DNA of 64,000 nt from Pasteurella sp030783905 (GCA_051122655.1 CP182107.1:682001-746000), one strand, 5' to 3'. Counted from the first letter of the stretch, positions 1 through 9,336 are shown. The notes: generated from the sequence alone by a model not told the origin. Program-made: numbers and translations.

Positions 1-516
1 GGTGAACTGTTTGTTCATCGTAATGTTGCCAATCAGGTTATTCACACCGATTTAAACTGTTTGTCAGTCGTGCAATATGCCGTTGATGTCTTAAATATTG
101 AACACATTATCATTTGCGGTCACACCAACTGCGGTGGGATTAAAGCGGCCATGGCAGATCAAGATTTAGGTTTAATTAATAACTGGTTACTGCATTTACG
201 CGATATTTGGTATAAACATAGTCATTTACTTGGTAATTTATCGCCTGAAAAACGTGCTGATATGCTAACTAAAATTAACGTGGCTGAGCAAGTGTATAAT
301 TTGGGACGTTCTTCTATTGTGAAATCAGCCTGGAAAAATGGGAAAAAACTGTCACTACATGGCTGGGTTTATGATGTGAATGACGGTTTCTTAATCGATC
401 AAGGTGTGATTGCCACCAGTCGTGAAAGTCTTGAAATCTCCTACCGCAATGCCATTGCTCGTCTGTTAAAACTGAATGAAGACGAAATATTAAAAAAAGC
501 GCATACGGAAGACTAA
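1..516 (+). CDS. can: Beta-class carbonic anhydrase, C-terminal part
   Basis: The frame is open from the first base, so the gene begins upstream of the window and 171 C-terminal residues are present. The family interconverts CO2 and bicarbonate in the cytoplasm with a zinc ion held by Cys-Asp-His-Cys. The second half of the site is visible as CGHTNCGG (about positions 112-135), supplying the His and Cys ligands; the first Cys-X-Asp pair must lie outside. The tail (GWVYDVNDGFL) is the usual core strand of this class. A TTG at 61 is inside the conserved region and is not a start. A hairpin with a T-run follows at 523-560. Confidence 0.9.
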   Translation, partial: GELFVHRNVANQVIHTDLNCLSVVQYAVDVLNIEHIIICGHTNCGGIKAAMADQDLGLINNWLLHLRDIWYKHSHLLGNLSPEKRADMLTKINVAEQVYNLGRSSIVKSAWKNGKKLSLHGWVYDVNDGFLIDQGVIATSRESLEISYRNAIARLLKLNEDEILKKAHTED

Positions 517-522
517 TCTCGA

Positions 523-560
523 AAAAGAAGCGGCAAGACTGACCTAAGCTGTTTCTTTTT
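523..560 (+). terminator. Probable intrinsic terminator after carbonic anhydrase
   Basis: A 12-base stem, allowing two G-U pairs, joins 523-534 (AAAAGAAGCGGC) with 548-559 around a 13-base loop, and the second arm ends in a run of T. It sits seven bases after the stop codon. Confidence 0.5.
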
Positions 561-644
561 ACTCAAAATATACGCCTATTTTCCTCACCTAATTTTTGCT
601 AGAATGCTGGCCAAAATAAAACGCTTTACAATAGGAAAAGATGA

Positions 645-1502
645 ATGACGACTTCCCCACATCTCGTTGAGGTCAATGCACAAAACCTCACTGACATTTT
701 ACAACAATCGCAACAAACTCCTCTGGTCTTAACCTTTTATGCACCAAGTCATCAGCCTTCTATGGAATTTATGACGTTGTTAGCACGTTATGCAGAACGC
801 TATCAGGGGCAATTTATTCTCGCCAAAGTCAATTGTGAAACAGAACAAATGGTGGCAGCACAATTTCGTATTCAAACCTTACCGACCACTTATTTATTTA
901 AAGAGGCTCAGGCGCTTGATGCCTTCCCTGGTGTTTTGGATGAGCACTCTTTGCAACAACGCTTAGCGCTCATTTTACCGAAAGAAGATGAAATTAAATT
1001 TATGCAAGCACTCGAATGGCTTGAGTCAGAGAACTTTGAACAAGCGCTTCCCCTGCTCAAAGAAGCCTGGGAACTTTCAGCGAAAAAGAACAGCGACATT
1101 GCTTTACTTTATGCCGAAACCTATATTGCCATGAAGAAAGTCGAACTAGCACAGGAAATCTTAAACCAAATTCCCCTACAAGATCGTGATAACCGTTGGC
1201 ACGGCTTACAAGCCCAAATTGAATTACTTATTCAAGCGGCAGACACCCCCGAAATCCAACAATTACAACGTGATTTTGCCCAAACTCCCTCTCCCTCGAT
1301 TGCCTTAAAGCTTGCCTTACAATTACACCAAGCCGAGCGTAATGATGAAGCGCTGAGTCTGTTATTTGACTTTTTAAAGCGCGACCTCAATGCCGAGAAT
1401 GGAGAAATCAAACAACAATTTTTATCGATACTCGCGGCAATTGGACAAAATGATCCAATGAGCAATAAATATCGTCGTTTACTCTATTCCTTATTATATT
1501 AA
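645..1502 (+). CDS. cnoX: Thioredoxin-fold/TPR chaperedoxin, CnoX (YbbN) family
   Basis: A 285-residue protein with an N-terminal thioredoxin fold (about residues 8-110) followed by a helical TPR-like region with a repeated pattern (about 115-285), the architecture and length of E. coli YbbN/CnoX, a holdase that works with GroEL and DnaK. The thioredoxin active-site position reads SHQPS (residues 35-39) where thioredoxin has WCGPC, so both redox cysteines are missing. The conserved cis-proline area (QTLPTTYLF, about residue 80) is kept. The start is the ATG at 645, with AGGA nine bases upstream; the overlapping ATG at 641 is out of frame. The assignment is firm for fold and domain order, less so for exact function. 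Confidence 0.85.
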   Translation: MTTSPHLVEVNAQNLTDILQQSQQTPLVLTFYAPSHQPSMEFMTLLARYAERYQGQFILAKVNCETEQMVAAQFRIQTLPTTYLFKEAQALDAFPGVLDEHSLQQRLALILPKEDEIKFMQALEWLESENFEQALPLLKEAWELSAKKNSDIALLYAETYIAMKKVELAQEILNQIPLQDRDNRWHGLQAQIELLIQAADTPEIQQLQRDFAQTPSPSIALKLALQLHQAERNDEALSLLFDFLKRDLNAENGEIKQQFLSILAAIGQNDPMSNKYRRLLYSLLY

Positions 1503-1581
1503 TAGGCAGGTAGTAATAGATTGACCTCTCTGAACAGTCTATAATGCAAACTAAATTTTCGTGATAGCAAAGGATAACAAA

Positions 1582-2535
1582 ATGAATGCAATCAAACACA
1601 GCCCACTTTTGATTTTAGGCTCGGGTCCTGCTGGTTATACTGCGGCAATTTATGCAGCACGTGCAAATCTTAAACCTGTTTTAGTGACAGGATTACAGCA
1701 AGGCGGACAACTCACCACCACCACTGAAATTGAAAATTGGCCGGGTGATTTTGGGGAAACAACCGGGCCAGAATTAATGCAACGGATGTTACAACACGCG
1801 GAAAAATTTGATACGGAAATCATCTTTGATCATATCAATAAAGTGGATCTCGCCTCTCGTCCATTCAAATTATATGGTGATGTACAGACTTTCAGCTGTG
1901 ATGCCCTCATTATTGCGACAGGAGCTTCTGCCCGTTATCTAGGGTTACCTTCAGAAGAAGCCTATAAAGGGCGTGGTGTGTCTGCTTGTGCAACCTGTGA
2001 TGGCTTTTTCTATCGTAATAAGCCTGTGGCCGTCGTCGGTGGCGGAAATACGGCCGTAGAAGAAGCACTGTATCTTGCCAATATTGCCTCTGAAGTACAT
2101 TTAGTGCATCGTCGTGACAGTTTCCGTAGCGAAAAAATCTTGATTGATCGTTTAATGAAAAAAGTGGAAGAAGGCAAAATTATCTTACATACCAACCGCA
2201 CTTTAGAGGAAGTACTCGGTGATAATATGGGCGTAACTGGCATTCGTTTGAAAGATACCCAATCCTACGCCACAGAAGAAATCAGCCTAGACGGTGTGTT
2301 TATTGCGATTGGTCATGCACCAAATACGGATATTTTTGCTGATCAGCTTGAATTAAATAATGGCTATATTGTGGTCAAATCCGGCCTAGAAGGCAACGCA
2401 ACCGCCACCTCAGTGGAAGGGGTATTTGCTGCAGGTGATGTGATGGATCATAACTATCGCCAAGCGATCACTTCTGCCGGTACTGGGTGTATGGCCGCAC
2501 TGGATGCAGAACGTTATTTAGATGCGCAAAAATAG
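1582..2535 (+). CDS. trxB: Thioredoxin reductase
   Basis: A 317-residue flavoprotein that passes electrons from NADPH through FAD to thioredoxin. The FAD-binding GSGPAG is at residues 13-18, the redox-active CATC at 136-139, the NADPH-binding GGGNTAVEEA motif at about 160, and the C-terminal FAD motif AAGDVMD near 290. I chose the ATG at 1582, with AAGGA upstream, over the in-frame GTG at 1561 because the N-terminus then begins as in other TrxB proteins. It is followed by cydDC, the same order as in E. coli, with a strong hairpin between. Confidence 0.96.
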   Translation: MNAIKHSPLLILGSGPAGYTAAIYAARANLKPVLVTGLQQGGQLTTTTEIENWPGDFGETTGPELMQRMLQHAEKFDTEIIFDHINKVDLASRPFKLYGDVQTFSCDALIIATGASARYLGLPSEEAYKGRGVSACATCDGFFYRNKPVAVVGGGNTAVEEALYLANIASEVHLVHRRDSFRSEKILIDRLMKKVEEGKIILHTNRTLEEVLGDNMGVTGIRLKDTQSYATEEISLDGVFIAIGHAPNTDIFADQLELNNGYIVVKSGLEGNATATSVEGVFAAGDVMDHNYRQAITSAGTGCMAALDAERYLDAQK

Positions 2536-2554
2536 CGCGTTAATGCATTATCTT

Positions 2555-2590
2555 ATTCGCCCAAATGTGTTTTTGGGCGAATAATTTTTT
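2555..2590 (+). terminator. Intrinsic terminator after trxB
   Basis: Perfect 11-base arms 2555-2565 (ATTCGCCCAAA) and 2572-2582 with a six-base loop, followed by AATTTTTTT. It lies between trxB and cydD, so cydD probably has its own promoter or depends on read-through. Confidence 0.85.
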
Positions 2591-2617
2591 TCTTACGGAA
2601 TACATGATAAGTCAATT

Positions 2618-4381
2618 ATGGAAAAAACTCGCCAAAAATATTTACAAAAATGGCTTTGGTCACAACAGAAACCAATCAAAGGGCTATTAAATCTCAATAT
2701 CTTACTTGCCTCGATTTCCGCTGTGATCTTAGTGTTCAATACTTATCTTTTAGCGAATCTTCTCCATCACTTGATCATGCTCAATACGCCTCGGCACGAA
2801 CTGCTGTCCTCTTTTATTGGCTTAGTCATCGGCTTTGCCTTACGCGCACTCATTTTATGGGGACGTGAACAAATTGGCTTTAAGTGCGGTCGGATTTTAC
2901 GCAATATTTTACGTCAAAAGATCTTAGACAAAATCCATCAAGTCGGTCCCGCCACCATTAACAATAAACCCGCGGGTAGCTGGGCGACCATTATGTTGGA
3001 ACAAGTGGAAAACCTCCATAATTACTATGCGCGCTATTTGCCCCAACAGGCACTGTCTGCCATTGTACCGATTGTCATTTTAATCGCCATTTTCCCGTTA
3101 AACTGGGCAGCCGGTTTGGTTCTCCTCATCACCGCCCCATTAATTCCCCTTTTTATGATTTTAGTTGGCATTGCCGCAGCAGACAGTAGCCAAAAAAATA
3201 TGGCCACCTTAGCCAAACTCAGTGGACAATTCCTCGATCGCTTACGGGGGTTAGAAACGTTGCGTTTATTTAACCGAACAGCACAACAAACACAGCATAT
3301 CGAAAAAAATACCGAAGATTTTCGCGAAACCACTATGGATGTGCTGAAAATGGCGTTTCTTTCTTCTGCTGTATTAGAATTTTTTACCTCTATTTCGATC
3401 GCGCTGATGGCGGTCTATTTTGGCTTCAGTTATTTAGGTGAATTAAACTTTGGCACCTATGATACCCCGCTTACTTTATTTGTGGGTTTCTTTTGTTTAA
3501 TTTTAGCACCAGAGTTTTACCAACCCTTACGTGATCTCGGCACGTACTACCATGACCGAGCCGCAGGGATTGGGGCAGCCGATGTCATTGTGGATTTCTT
3601 AGAAGCGGAGCACATTACCGTACAAAGCACAGTACAACAGCCTACTCACATTGAAAGTGCGGTGGAAATTCGTGCAGAAAATCTGATCATTCTCTCGCCA
3701 CAGGGCAAACCACTCACCAAAGCACTCAATTTTATTCTCCCAGCAGGAAGCCATAGTGCCATTGTTGGACAAAGTGGTGCCGGTAAAACCTCGTTATTCA
3801 ATGCGATGCTCGGCTTTCTTGCCTATGAAGGGAGCTTAAAAATGAACGGTGTTGAACTCAGCGAGATGAATCTCACCCAATGGCGTAAACATATTGCGTG
3901 GGTCGGACAAAACCCGTTGTTATTACAGGGAACCATTAAAGAAAACCTTTTATTAGGCGATATTGTGGCGACCGATGCACAAATTGAGCAAGCCTTACGT
4001 CTAGCACAAGCCAAAGAATTCACGGATAAACTTGGCTTACAAAGTGAGATTAAAGACGGTGGGTTGGGACTGTCTGTGGGACAAGCACAACGTTTAGCTA
4101 TTGCACGCGCCTTACTGCGTCAAGGCCAATTGTTGTTGCTCGATGAACCAACTGCCAGTTTAGATGCACAATCTGAAAATCTGGTTTTACAAGCATTACA
4201 ACAAATGAGCCAGCAACAAACCACCTTGATGATTACACATCGGATTGAAGATTTAAAACAATGTGATGAGATTTTCGTGATGCAACAAGGTGACATTATT
4301 CAACAAGGGCATTTTGAACAATTAAAAAATAGCGGTTTCTTTGCTGAATTGTTAGCTCAACGAAAACAGGAGGTGAATTAA
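2618..4381 (+). CDS. cydD: ABC exporter subunit CydD (cysteine/glutathione export)
   Basis: A 587-residue half-transporter: an N-terminal membrane domain with about six hydrophobic segments (residues 20-320) and a C-terminal ATPase with Walker A GQSGAGKT (384-391), a signature region LSVGQAQRLA (about 485) and Walker B LLLLDEP. CydDC exports cysteine and glutathione to the periplasm and is needed to assemble cytochrome bd. The signature reads LSVGQ rather than LSGGQ, a variation known in CydD. Its stop codon overlaps the start of cydC by one base (TTAATG), indicating translational coupling and a heterodimer. Confidence 0.95.
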   Translation: MEKTRQKYLQKWLWSQQKPIKGLLNLNILLASISAVILVFNTYLLANLLHHLIMLNTPRHELLSSFIGLVIGFALRALILWGREQIGFKCGRILRNILRQKILDKIHQVGPATINNKPAGSWATIMLEQVENLHNYYARYLPQQALSAIVPIVILIAIFPLNWAAGLVLLITAPLIPLFMILVGIAAADSSQKNMATLAKLSGQFLDRLRGLETLRLFNRTAQQTQHIEKNTEDFRETTMDVLKMAFLSSAVLEFFTSISIALMAVYFGFSYLGELNFGTYDTPLTLFVGFFCLILAPEFYQPLRDLGTYYHDRAAGIGAADVIVDFLEAEHITVQSTVQQPTHIESAVEIRAENLIILSPQGKPLTKALNFILPAGSHSAIVGQSGAGKTSLFNAMLGFLAYEGSLKMNGVELSEMNLTQWRKHIAWVGQNPLLLQGTIKENLLLGDIVATDAQIEQALRLAQAKEFTDKLGLQSEIKDGGLGLSVGQAQRLAIARALLRQGQLLLLDEPTASLDAQSENLVLQALQQMSQQQTTLMITHRIEDLKQCDEIFVMQQGDIIQQGHFEQLKNSGFFAELLAQRKQEVN

Positions 4382-6111
4382 TGCGTGCACTTCTCCCTTT
4401 TTTACGTCTTTTTAAACATGCCAAATTTACGCTGTGTCTCGGTGTAGTATTAATGATCACAGGCTTGGCTGCCAGTATCGGTTTACTCACTCTATCAGGC
4501 TGGTTTTTAGCCGCTACCGCCATTGCAGGTATAGGAACATTATTTAATTTCTTCTACCCTTCTGCGGGCGTACGTGGCCTTGCTATTGGACGGACAGTCG
4601 CGCGTTATTTTGAAAAAGTAGTTACTCATGATGCCACTTTCCGCGTGCTCGCTAAATTGCGCGTGCAAGTCTTCCGTCGCATTATTCCGCTCAGTCCTGC
4701 TGTACTGAACCGCTATCGCAATAGTGATTTATTAAATCGCTTAGTCGCGGATGTGGATACGCTAGATAGCTTATATTTACGGTTAATTGCCCCCTTTATT
4801 AGTGCCATTGTCGTCATCGGTCTGATTACCTTAGGCTTAAGTGTTATTCATGTCCCGTTGGCGTTGTTTATTGGTTTAACCTTACTTTGTTTTTTATTGA
4901 TTATCCCGACGGTTTTTTATCATTTAGGCACAAAATTTGGTGAGAAACTCATTACCGCACGGGCGACCTACCGCACACAATTTGTTGAGTTTATTCAAGC
5001 GCAAGCAGAATTATTGTTATTTAATGCTAGCCAACAACGCCAACAAAAACTCAAGCAAACAGAACAAGCGTGGCAAACTTATCAACAAAAAGAAGCTAAT
5101 TTAGCTGGATTATCCAGTGCGATTTTATTACTGGTAAACGGCTGTATTCTTTCTGCGACGCTCTGGTTCGCCGCAGAGGCAGATTTGGGTGATGGTATCT
5201 ATAAAGCGGCACTGATGGCATTATTTACCTTTTCTGCCCTCGCTGCTTTTGAAATATTAATGCCGATTGGGGCAGCTTTTTTACATATTGGACAGGTGAT
5301 TGCCTCGGCAGAAAACGTCAATGACATCATTGCGCAGAAACCTTTGGTGTGTTTTGAAGGCAATCAACAAGTTGAGTCAACAGACCAACCGCTAATTGAC
5401 GCAGAAAATCTGTCATTCCGTTATCCTACACGCGACAATTTCGCGCTAAATAACCTTAATTTAAGGATTTTTACTGGGCAAAAAGTCGCCATTTTAGGTA
5501 AAACAGGGAGCGGGAAATCCACCCTCTTACAACTCCTTGTGCGGAATTATGATCCAGAACAAGGCAACTTACGACTGGCCGGCAAGCCTATCCAACACTA
5601 TAGTGAACAAGCATTACGTGAGCAGATTTGCTTTTTGACCCAACGAGTGCATGTGTTTAGTGATACCTTGCGTAATAATTTGCAAATGGCGAGTGCTGAT
5701 GTGATCGACGATGAAAAAATGGTCACCGTATTACAGCAAGTCGGATTAGAAAAATTACTGACCCAAGATGAAGGGCTTGATAGTTGGCTTGGCGAGGGTG
5801 GGCGTCCACTTTCTGGCGGAGAACAACGGCGTTTAGGCTTAGCTCGTGTTTTACTGAATAAAGCGCCATTGCTTTTATTAGACGAACCCACAGAAGGGCT
5901 TGATCGCGAAACAGAACGCCAGATTTTGCGTTTGATTTTAAATCATGCAAAAGACAAAACTTTATTAATGGTTACGCATCGCCTCACCTTTATTGAGCAA
6001 TTTGATTTGCTTTGCCTGATCGATGAAGCAACATTAATTGAACAAGGCAGTTATCAGGCACTTTGCCAAGTAGAACAAGGTTACTTTAGACAGCTGATTG
6101 AGCGCATTTGA
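4381..6111 (+). CDS. cydC: ABC exporter subunit CydC
   Basis: A 576-residue partner of CydD with the same order: membrane domain to about residue 320, then an ATPase with Walker A GKTGSGKS (373-380), signature LSGGEQRRLG (about 477) and Walker B LLLLDEPTEGLD. The conserved GWFLAATAIAG segment in the first membrane helices is typical of CydC. Translation starts directly at the cydD stop. The gene ends 15 bases from the 3' end of ffs, which is on the opposite strand, so the two genes meet tail to tail. Confidence 0.95.
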   Translation: MRALLPFLRLFKHAKFTLCLGVVLMITGLAASIGLLTLSGWFLAATAIAGIGTLFNFFYPSAGVRGLAIGRTVARYFEKVVTHDATFRVLAKLRVQVFRRIIPLSPAVLNRYRNSDLLNRLVADVDTLDSLYLRLIAPFISAIVVIGLITLGLSVIHVPLALFIGLTLLCFLLIIPTVFYHLGTKFGEKLITARATYRTQFVEFIQAQAELLLFNASQQRQQKLKQTEQAWQTYQQKEANLAGLSSAILLLVNGCILSATLWFAAEADLGDGIYKAALMALFTFSALAAFEILMPIGAAFLHIGQVIASAENVNDIIAQKPLVCFEGNQQVESTDQPLIDAENLSFRYPTRDNFALNNLNLRIFTGQKVAILGKTGSGKSTLLQLLVRNYDPEQGNLRLAGKPIQHYSEQALREQICFLTQRVHVFSDTLRNNLQMASADVIDDEKMVTVLQQVGLEKLLTQDEGLDSWLGEGGRPLSGGEQRRLGLARVLLNKAPLLLLDEPTEGLDRETERQILRLILNHAKDKTLLMVTHRLTFIEQFDLLCLIDEATLIEQGSYQALCQVEQGYFRQLIERI

Positions 6112-6126
6112 GGAAAAGAAAGCGTT

Positions 6127-6240
6127 GGGTGGAAACCTCCCCAGCTTGATCTCGGCACACGGAAATTCTGACTTTGGCTGCTTTCTTCCGAACCTGACCG
6201 GGTAAACCAGACACCATTGCGAGGAACCGAGAAGGTTTCC
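6127..6240 (-). ncRNA. ffs: 4.5S RNA of the signal recognition particle
   Basis: On the minus strand the RNA has the universally conserved SRP apical domain: GGTCAGGTTCGGAAGAAAGC followed by AGCC, with the GGAA-type tetraloop and the asymmetric internal loop that binds Ffh. The ends pair: GGAAACC (6240-6234) with GGTTTCC (6137-6131), and the 3' end is ACCC as in E. coli. Length is about 114 nucleotides. It targets membrane proteins co-translationally with Ffh. The neighbour tesB is also near ffs in E. coli. Exact ends are inferred from the terminal helix. Confidence 0.95.
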
Positions 6241-6282
6241 ATAGGATAATCACTGCACATCCGTGAAGTGATTAGGTGGCGT

Positions 6283-6311
6283 ATTATGCAATAAGATTAA
6301 GAATATTGCAA
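6283..6311 (-). promoter_or_regulatory. Promoter of ffs
   Basis: Minus-strand -35 TTGCAA (6311-6306), 17-base spacer, -10 CATAAT (6288-6283). The predicted start near 6276 leaves a leader of about 36 bases before the mature RNA end, consistent with 5' processing as known for E. coli 4.5S RNA. Confidence 0.65.
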
Positions 6312-6421
6312 ACGTTGATGCGTGATTTCAGTTGGATTGCTTATATTTTATAAGGTTTATGGGTTAGCTAGCCAAAAAATGCGCTCATCTCCTCATCCAC
6401 TTTCATTATAAGGAATAAAAG

Positions 6422-7300
6422 ATGTCGAATGTACTCAATAATTTAATTACCTTATTACAGCTTGAACGCCTCGATGATGTTCTTTTTCGAGGCAAAAGTG
6501 AAGATTTAGGTTTACGTCAAGTGTTTGGCGGACAAGTCGTCGCCCAAGCATTATCCGCCGCCATACAAGTCGCCCCACCCGATCGTCTCTTGCATTCTTG
6601 TCACGCCTATTTTCTCTCCCCTGGTGATAGTCAGCATGGGATTATTTATGATGTCGAAACCTTACGTGACGGGCGAAACTTCACTGCTTTGCGGGTAAAA
6701 GCGATTCAACACAATGAACCGATTTGTCATATTACGGCGTCTTTCCAAAAAGCAGAGCGTGGTTTTGATCATCAAAGTCGTATGCCTGAGGTGGAATCAC
6801 CTGATCAATTGATTGCAGAAAGTGCCATGATTCAAAAACTGGCCCCCTATATGCCCGAAACCATTCGTGCCAAATTTACCGCTGAACGCCCTTTTGATAT
6901 CCGTACCAAATATCTGAATAATCCTTTTCAAGGTACGCAACTACCTGCAGAACAATTTGCTTGGGTAAAAGCCAATGGCCACGTACCACAAGATCACAAA
7001 ATCCAGCAATGTTTGCTGGCTTATTTTTCCGATTTTCATTGTTTATTAACCGCACTTCATCCCCACCAAAAAGGCTTTTTACAAGCGGGAATGAAAGTGG
7101 CGACGATTGACCATTCTATTTGGTTCCATCGCCCTTTCGATTTAAACGATTGGTTGCTGTATGCCATTGAAAGTAATAACGCTTTTGCTGCGCGTGGCTT
7201 AGCACGTGGTCAAATTTTTGACCGTCAAGGTCGTTTGATTGCGACAACACAACAAGAAGGGTTAATTCGCTATACGCCAGAAAAAGAAGGTGAAAAATGA
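6422..7300 (+). CDS. tesB: Acyl-CoA thioesterase II
   Basis: A 292-residue double hot-dog thioesterase (E. coli TesB is 286) that hydrolyses acyl-CoA to free fatty acid and CoA. Visible landmarks are FRGKSEDLGLRQVFGGQVVAQAL in the first hot-dog repeat, the DGRNFTALRVKA strand, and the second repeat with DHSIWFHRPF and a C-terminal QEGLIR region that carries the catalytic Gln in this family. AAGGA lies eight bases before the ATG. The last four bases overlap the next gene as ATGA, so the two are translated as a unit. Confidence 0.95.
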   Translation: MSNVLNNLITLLQLERLDDVLFRGKSEDLGLRQVFGGQVVAQALSAAIQVAPPDRLLHSCHAYFLSPGDSQHGIIYDVETLRDGRNFTALRVKAIQHNEPICHITASFQKAERGFDHQSRMPEVESPDQLIAESAMIQKLAPYMPETIRAKFTAERPFDIRTKYLNNPFQGTQLPAEQFAWVKANGHVPQDHKIQQCLLAYFSDFHCLLTALHPHQKGFLQAGMKVATIDHSIWFHRPFDLNDWLLYAIESNNAFAARGLARGQIFDRQGRLIATTQQEGLIRYTPEKEGEK

Positions 7301-8160
7301 GCGCACTTTGGTATGCAATCACGGAAGCATTAGTTGAAACACAACCAGAAAAGAAATGTGCATTGGTCAATCACTTATATGATGAATTGCTCCCTCATAC
7401 ACAGTTACCTACGCTCACCGATTTTCCTGAGGTCAATGCCACACAAGATATCGCAGGTTTTCCAAGTCAACCCATTTGTGTGGCGCCAAAAGATGTTCCC
7501 AAACGCACTTTTGCCACTAAAGAAGGTTATGCCGCGACACTCCATGCCATTGCGCATATTGAGTTTAATGCCATTAATCTTGGACTCGATGCAGCTTGGC
7601 GCTTTGGTCGCTGTGCACAACAAGAACTCAATCAAGGCATGGCATTCGTAAAAGATTGGCTACGCGTGGCACGTGAGGAAAGTACCCATTTTAGTTTACT
7701 CAATAAACATTTGAAAAGTTTAGGTTATCAATATGGTGATTTTGAAGCTCACGCGGGGTTGTGGGAAATGGCACAAGCGACCGCACATGATATTTGGGAA
7801 CGGATGGCACTCGTTCCGCGTGTGCTTGAAGCACGCGGTTTGGATGCCACGCCAGTGTTGCAAGATAAAATTCGTCAACGCAAAGATTTTGCGGCAGTGG
7901 AAATTCTTGATGTGATTTTACGTGATGAGATCGGGCATGTCAGCATTGGCAATCACTGGTATCATGCCCTGTCAGAAAAGCGCGGACTAGATGCGATGCA
8001 ATCTTTTGCTGAATTACTGCGTAAATATCGTATTGTGATTTTCAAAGGGGTCATTAATACAGATGCACGTCTCCAAGCCGGCTTTACACAATATGAATTG
8101 GACTGGATTTATGAAATTGAACAAACCTTGAAAAGTTATTTAAACGCAGCCAAGCAGTAG
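7297..8160 (+). CDS. DUF455 family ferritin-like protein
   Basis: A 287-residue protein of the DUF455 family, predicted from sequence to be a ferritin-like four-helix carboxylate-bridged metal protein. Candidate metal ligands are spaced over helices: AHIEFNAI (about residue 88), REESTHF (about 127) and DEIGHVSIG (about 209), each with an E/D-x2-H type arrangement. No substrate is known. Its ATGA overlap with tesB links it to acyl-CoA hydrolysis only by context. The family label is from recognised motifs; any enzymatic role is unknown. Confidence 0.85.
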   Translation: MSALWYAITEALVETQPEKKCALVNHLYDELLPHTQLPTLTDFPEVNATQDIAGFPSQPICVAPKDVPKRTFATKEGYAATLHAIAHIEFNAINLGLDAAWRFGRCAQQELNQGMAFVKDWLRVAREESTHFSLLNKHLKSLGYQYGDFEAHAGLWEMAQATAHDIWERMALVPRVLEARGLDATPVLQDKIRQRKDFAAVEILDVILRDEIGHVSIGNHWYHALSEKRGLDAMQSFAELLRKYRIVIFKGVINTDARLQAGFTQYELDWIYEIEQTLKSYLNAAKQ

Positions 8161-8199
8161 TGTTACCTCCCCTGCCTTTCAGATAAAAAATCAAAAAAA

Positions 8200-8227
8200 T
8201 ACACCGCACTTTTATCAGGGCGGTGTA
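8200..8227 (-). terminator. Intrinsic terminator of rlmM built from an uptake-sequence core
   Basis: Arms TACACCGC (8200-8207) and GCGGTGTA (8220-8227); on the minus strand the second arm is followed by a run of seven T. One arm and loop contain the uptake core ACCGCACTT. Confidence 0.75.
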
Positions 8228-8241
8228 AGTTTAACGTATGG

Positions 8242-9336
8242 TTAATCCTGTGGTTTGACAGCAATATGTACCGTGATTTCTTCCCTATCATGATATAAAT
8301 GTTTCGCTTGAATGCGATAACGGAATCCCTGTTTTTCTAAGCTTTCCGCAATCATCTGTAAACATTTTTTCACTTCAAGATAGCGCTTTTTCATCGGTAA
8401 TTTCAAATTAAAAATGGTTTCGTGACACCAACCATTCACTAACCATTTGAGGATTAATTGGCTGATTCGGCTAGGCTGTTCCACCATATCACAAACTAAC
8501 CAATCAATCTTACGGCGTTTAGGGGGTTGGAATTTAAAGCCATCTTCCGCACAATGCTCAATACGCCCTGTATCATGCAAACTCGCTGCCATTTTACCGT
8601 GATCGACTGCGTAAACAAATAAACCGCGTTTCACTAACTGGTATGTCCAACCGCCTGGACAAGCCCCTAAGTCCACGGCATACATATGCTCATTCAAGCG
8701 TTTCTTTTCTTCTTCTCTAGACAGAAAGGTCAAGATAGCTTCTTCCAATTTTAGCGTGGAGCGACTTGGTGCCTCTGCCGGAAACTTCAGACGCGGAATC
8801 CCCATAACATACTCAGAATGGTTATGATTATAAGAATAGCCCACATAACATGTGGTTGAATCTAACATCAGAATATGTAATGTCAGCCCTTGTTTGTGAT
8901 GTCTGCCCTGTAACCAACCTTGTTTTTTAAAAGCCTGACGTAATGGCACGGTAAATTTGCGACAAAAAGCAGACAGTGACTTGGCTTCATTCGTATCGGC
9001 TGTTTCCACAAGCAATTCAGTGCTATGCATTAAAGGGATTTTATGTGCGATATCTTGATACTGTTGAATAATCGGACTAATGCGATCTTGCACAGGGAGA
9101 TCGGCTAAACGATCAGACACGACAATCATCTGACGTGCAAAAATCAGTTGATTAAAAGGAATCTCTCGTGCCAAACGATCAGCATCATCCGCTTGATAAC
9201 ATTCAAAAATTACATAACCTTGATTTTCTTCTACTCTGGCAAAACCAAATACGCCTAATTCCGCTGCTTTTTCGGTAATTTCGGCAGCGAGTTCTTTTTC
9301 AAAGCCAGAACGGCAATATAATGCTAATTTGTTCAT
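8242..9336 (-). CDS. rlmM: 23S rRNA (cytidine-2498-2'-O) methyltransferase
   Basis: A 364-residue protein resembling E. coli RlmM, which 2'-O-methylates C2498 of 23S rRNA using SAM. An N-terminal THUMP-like RNA-binding region (residues 1-180) precedes a Rossmann methyltransferase domain with DLGACPGGWT (about 223-232) as the SAM site and the conserved LVCDMVEQP segment near 280. It overlaps the gcvA stop codon by one base (TAATG), so it is translated from the same message. E. coli also has gcvA and rlmM close together. Confidence 0.95.
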   Translation of the reverse strand: MNKLALYCRSGFEKELAAEITEKAAELGVFGFARVEENQGYVIFECYQADDADRLAREIPFNQLIFARQMIVVSDRLADLPVQDRISPIIQQYQDIAHKIPLMHSTELLVETADTNEAKSLSAFCRKFTVPLRQAFKKQGWLQGRHHKQGLTLHILMLDSTTCYVGYSYNHNHSEYVMGIPRLKFPAEAPSRSTLKLEEAILTFLSREEEKKRLNEHMYAVDLGACPGGWTYQLVKRGLFVYAVDHGKMAASLHDTGRIEHCAEDGFKFQPPKRRKIDWLVCDMVEQPSRISQLILKWLVNGWCHETIFNLKLPMKKRYLEVKKCLQMIAESLEKQGFRYRIQAKHLYHDREEITVHIAVKPQD

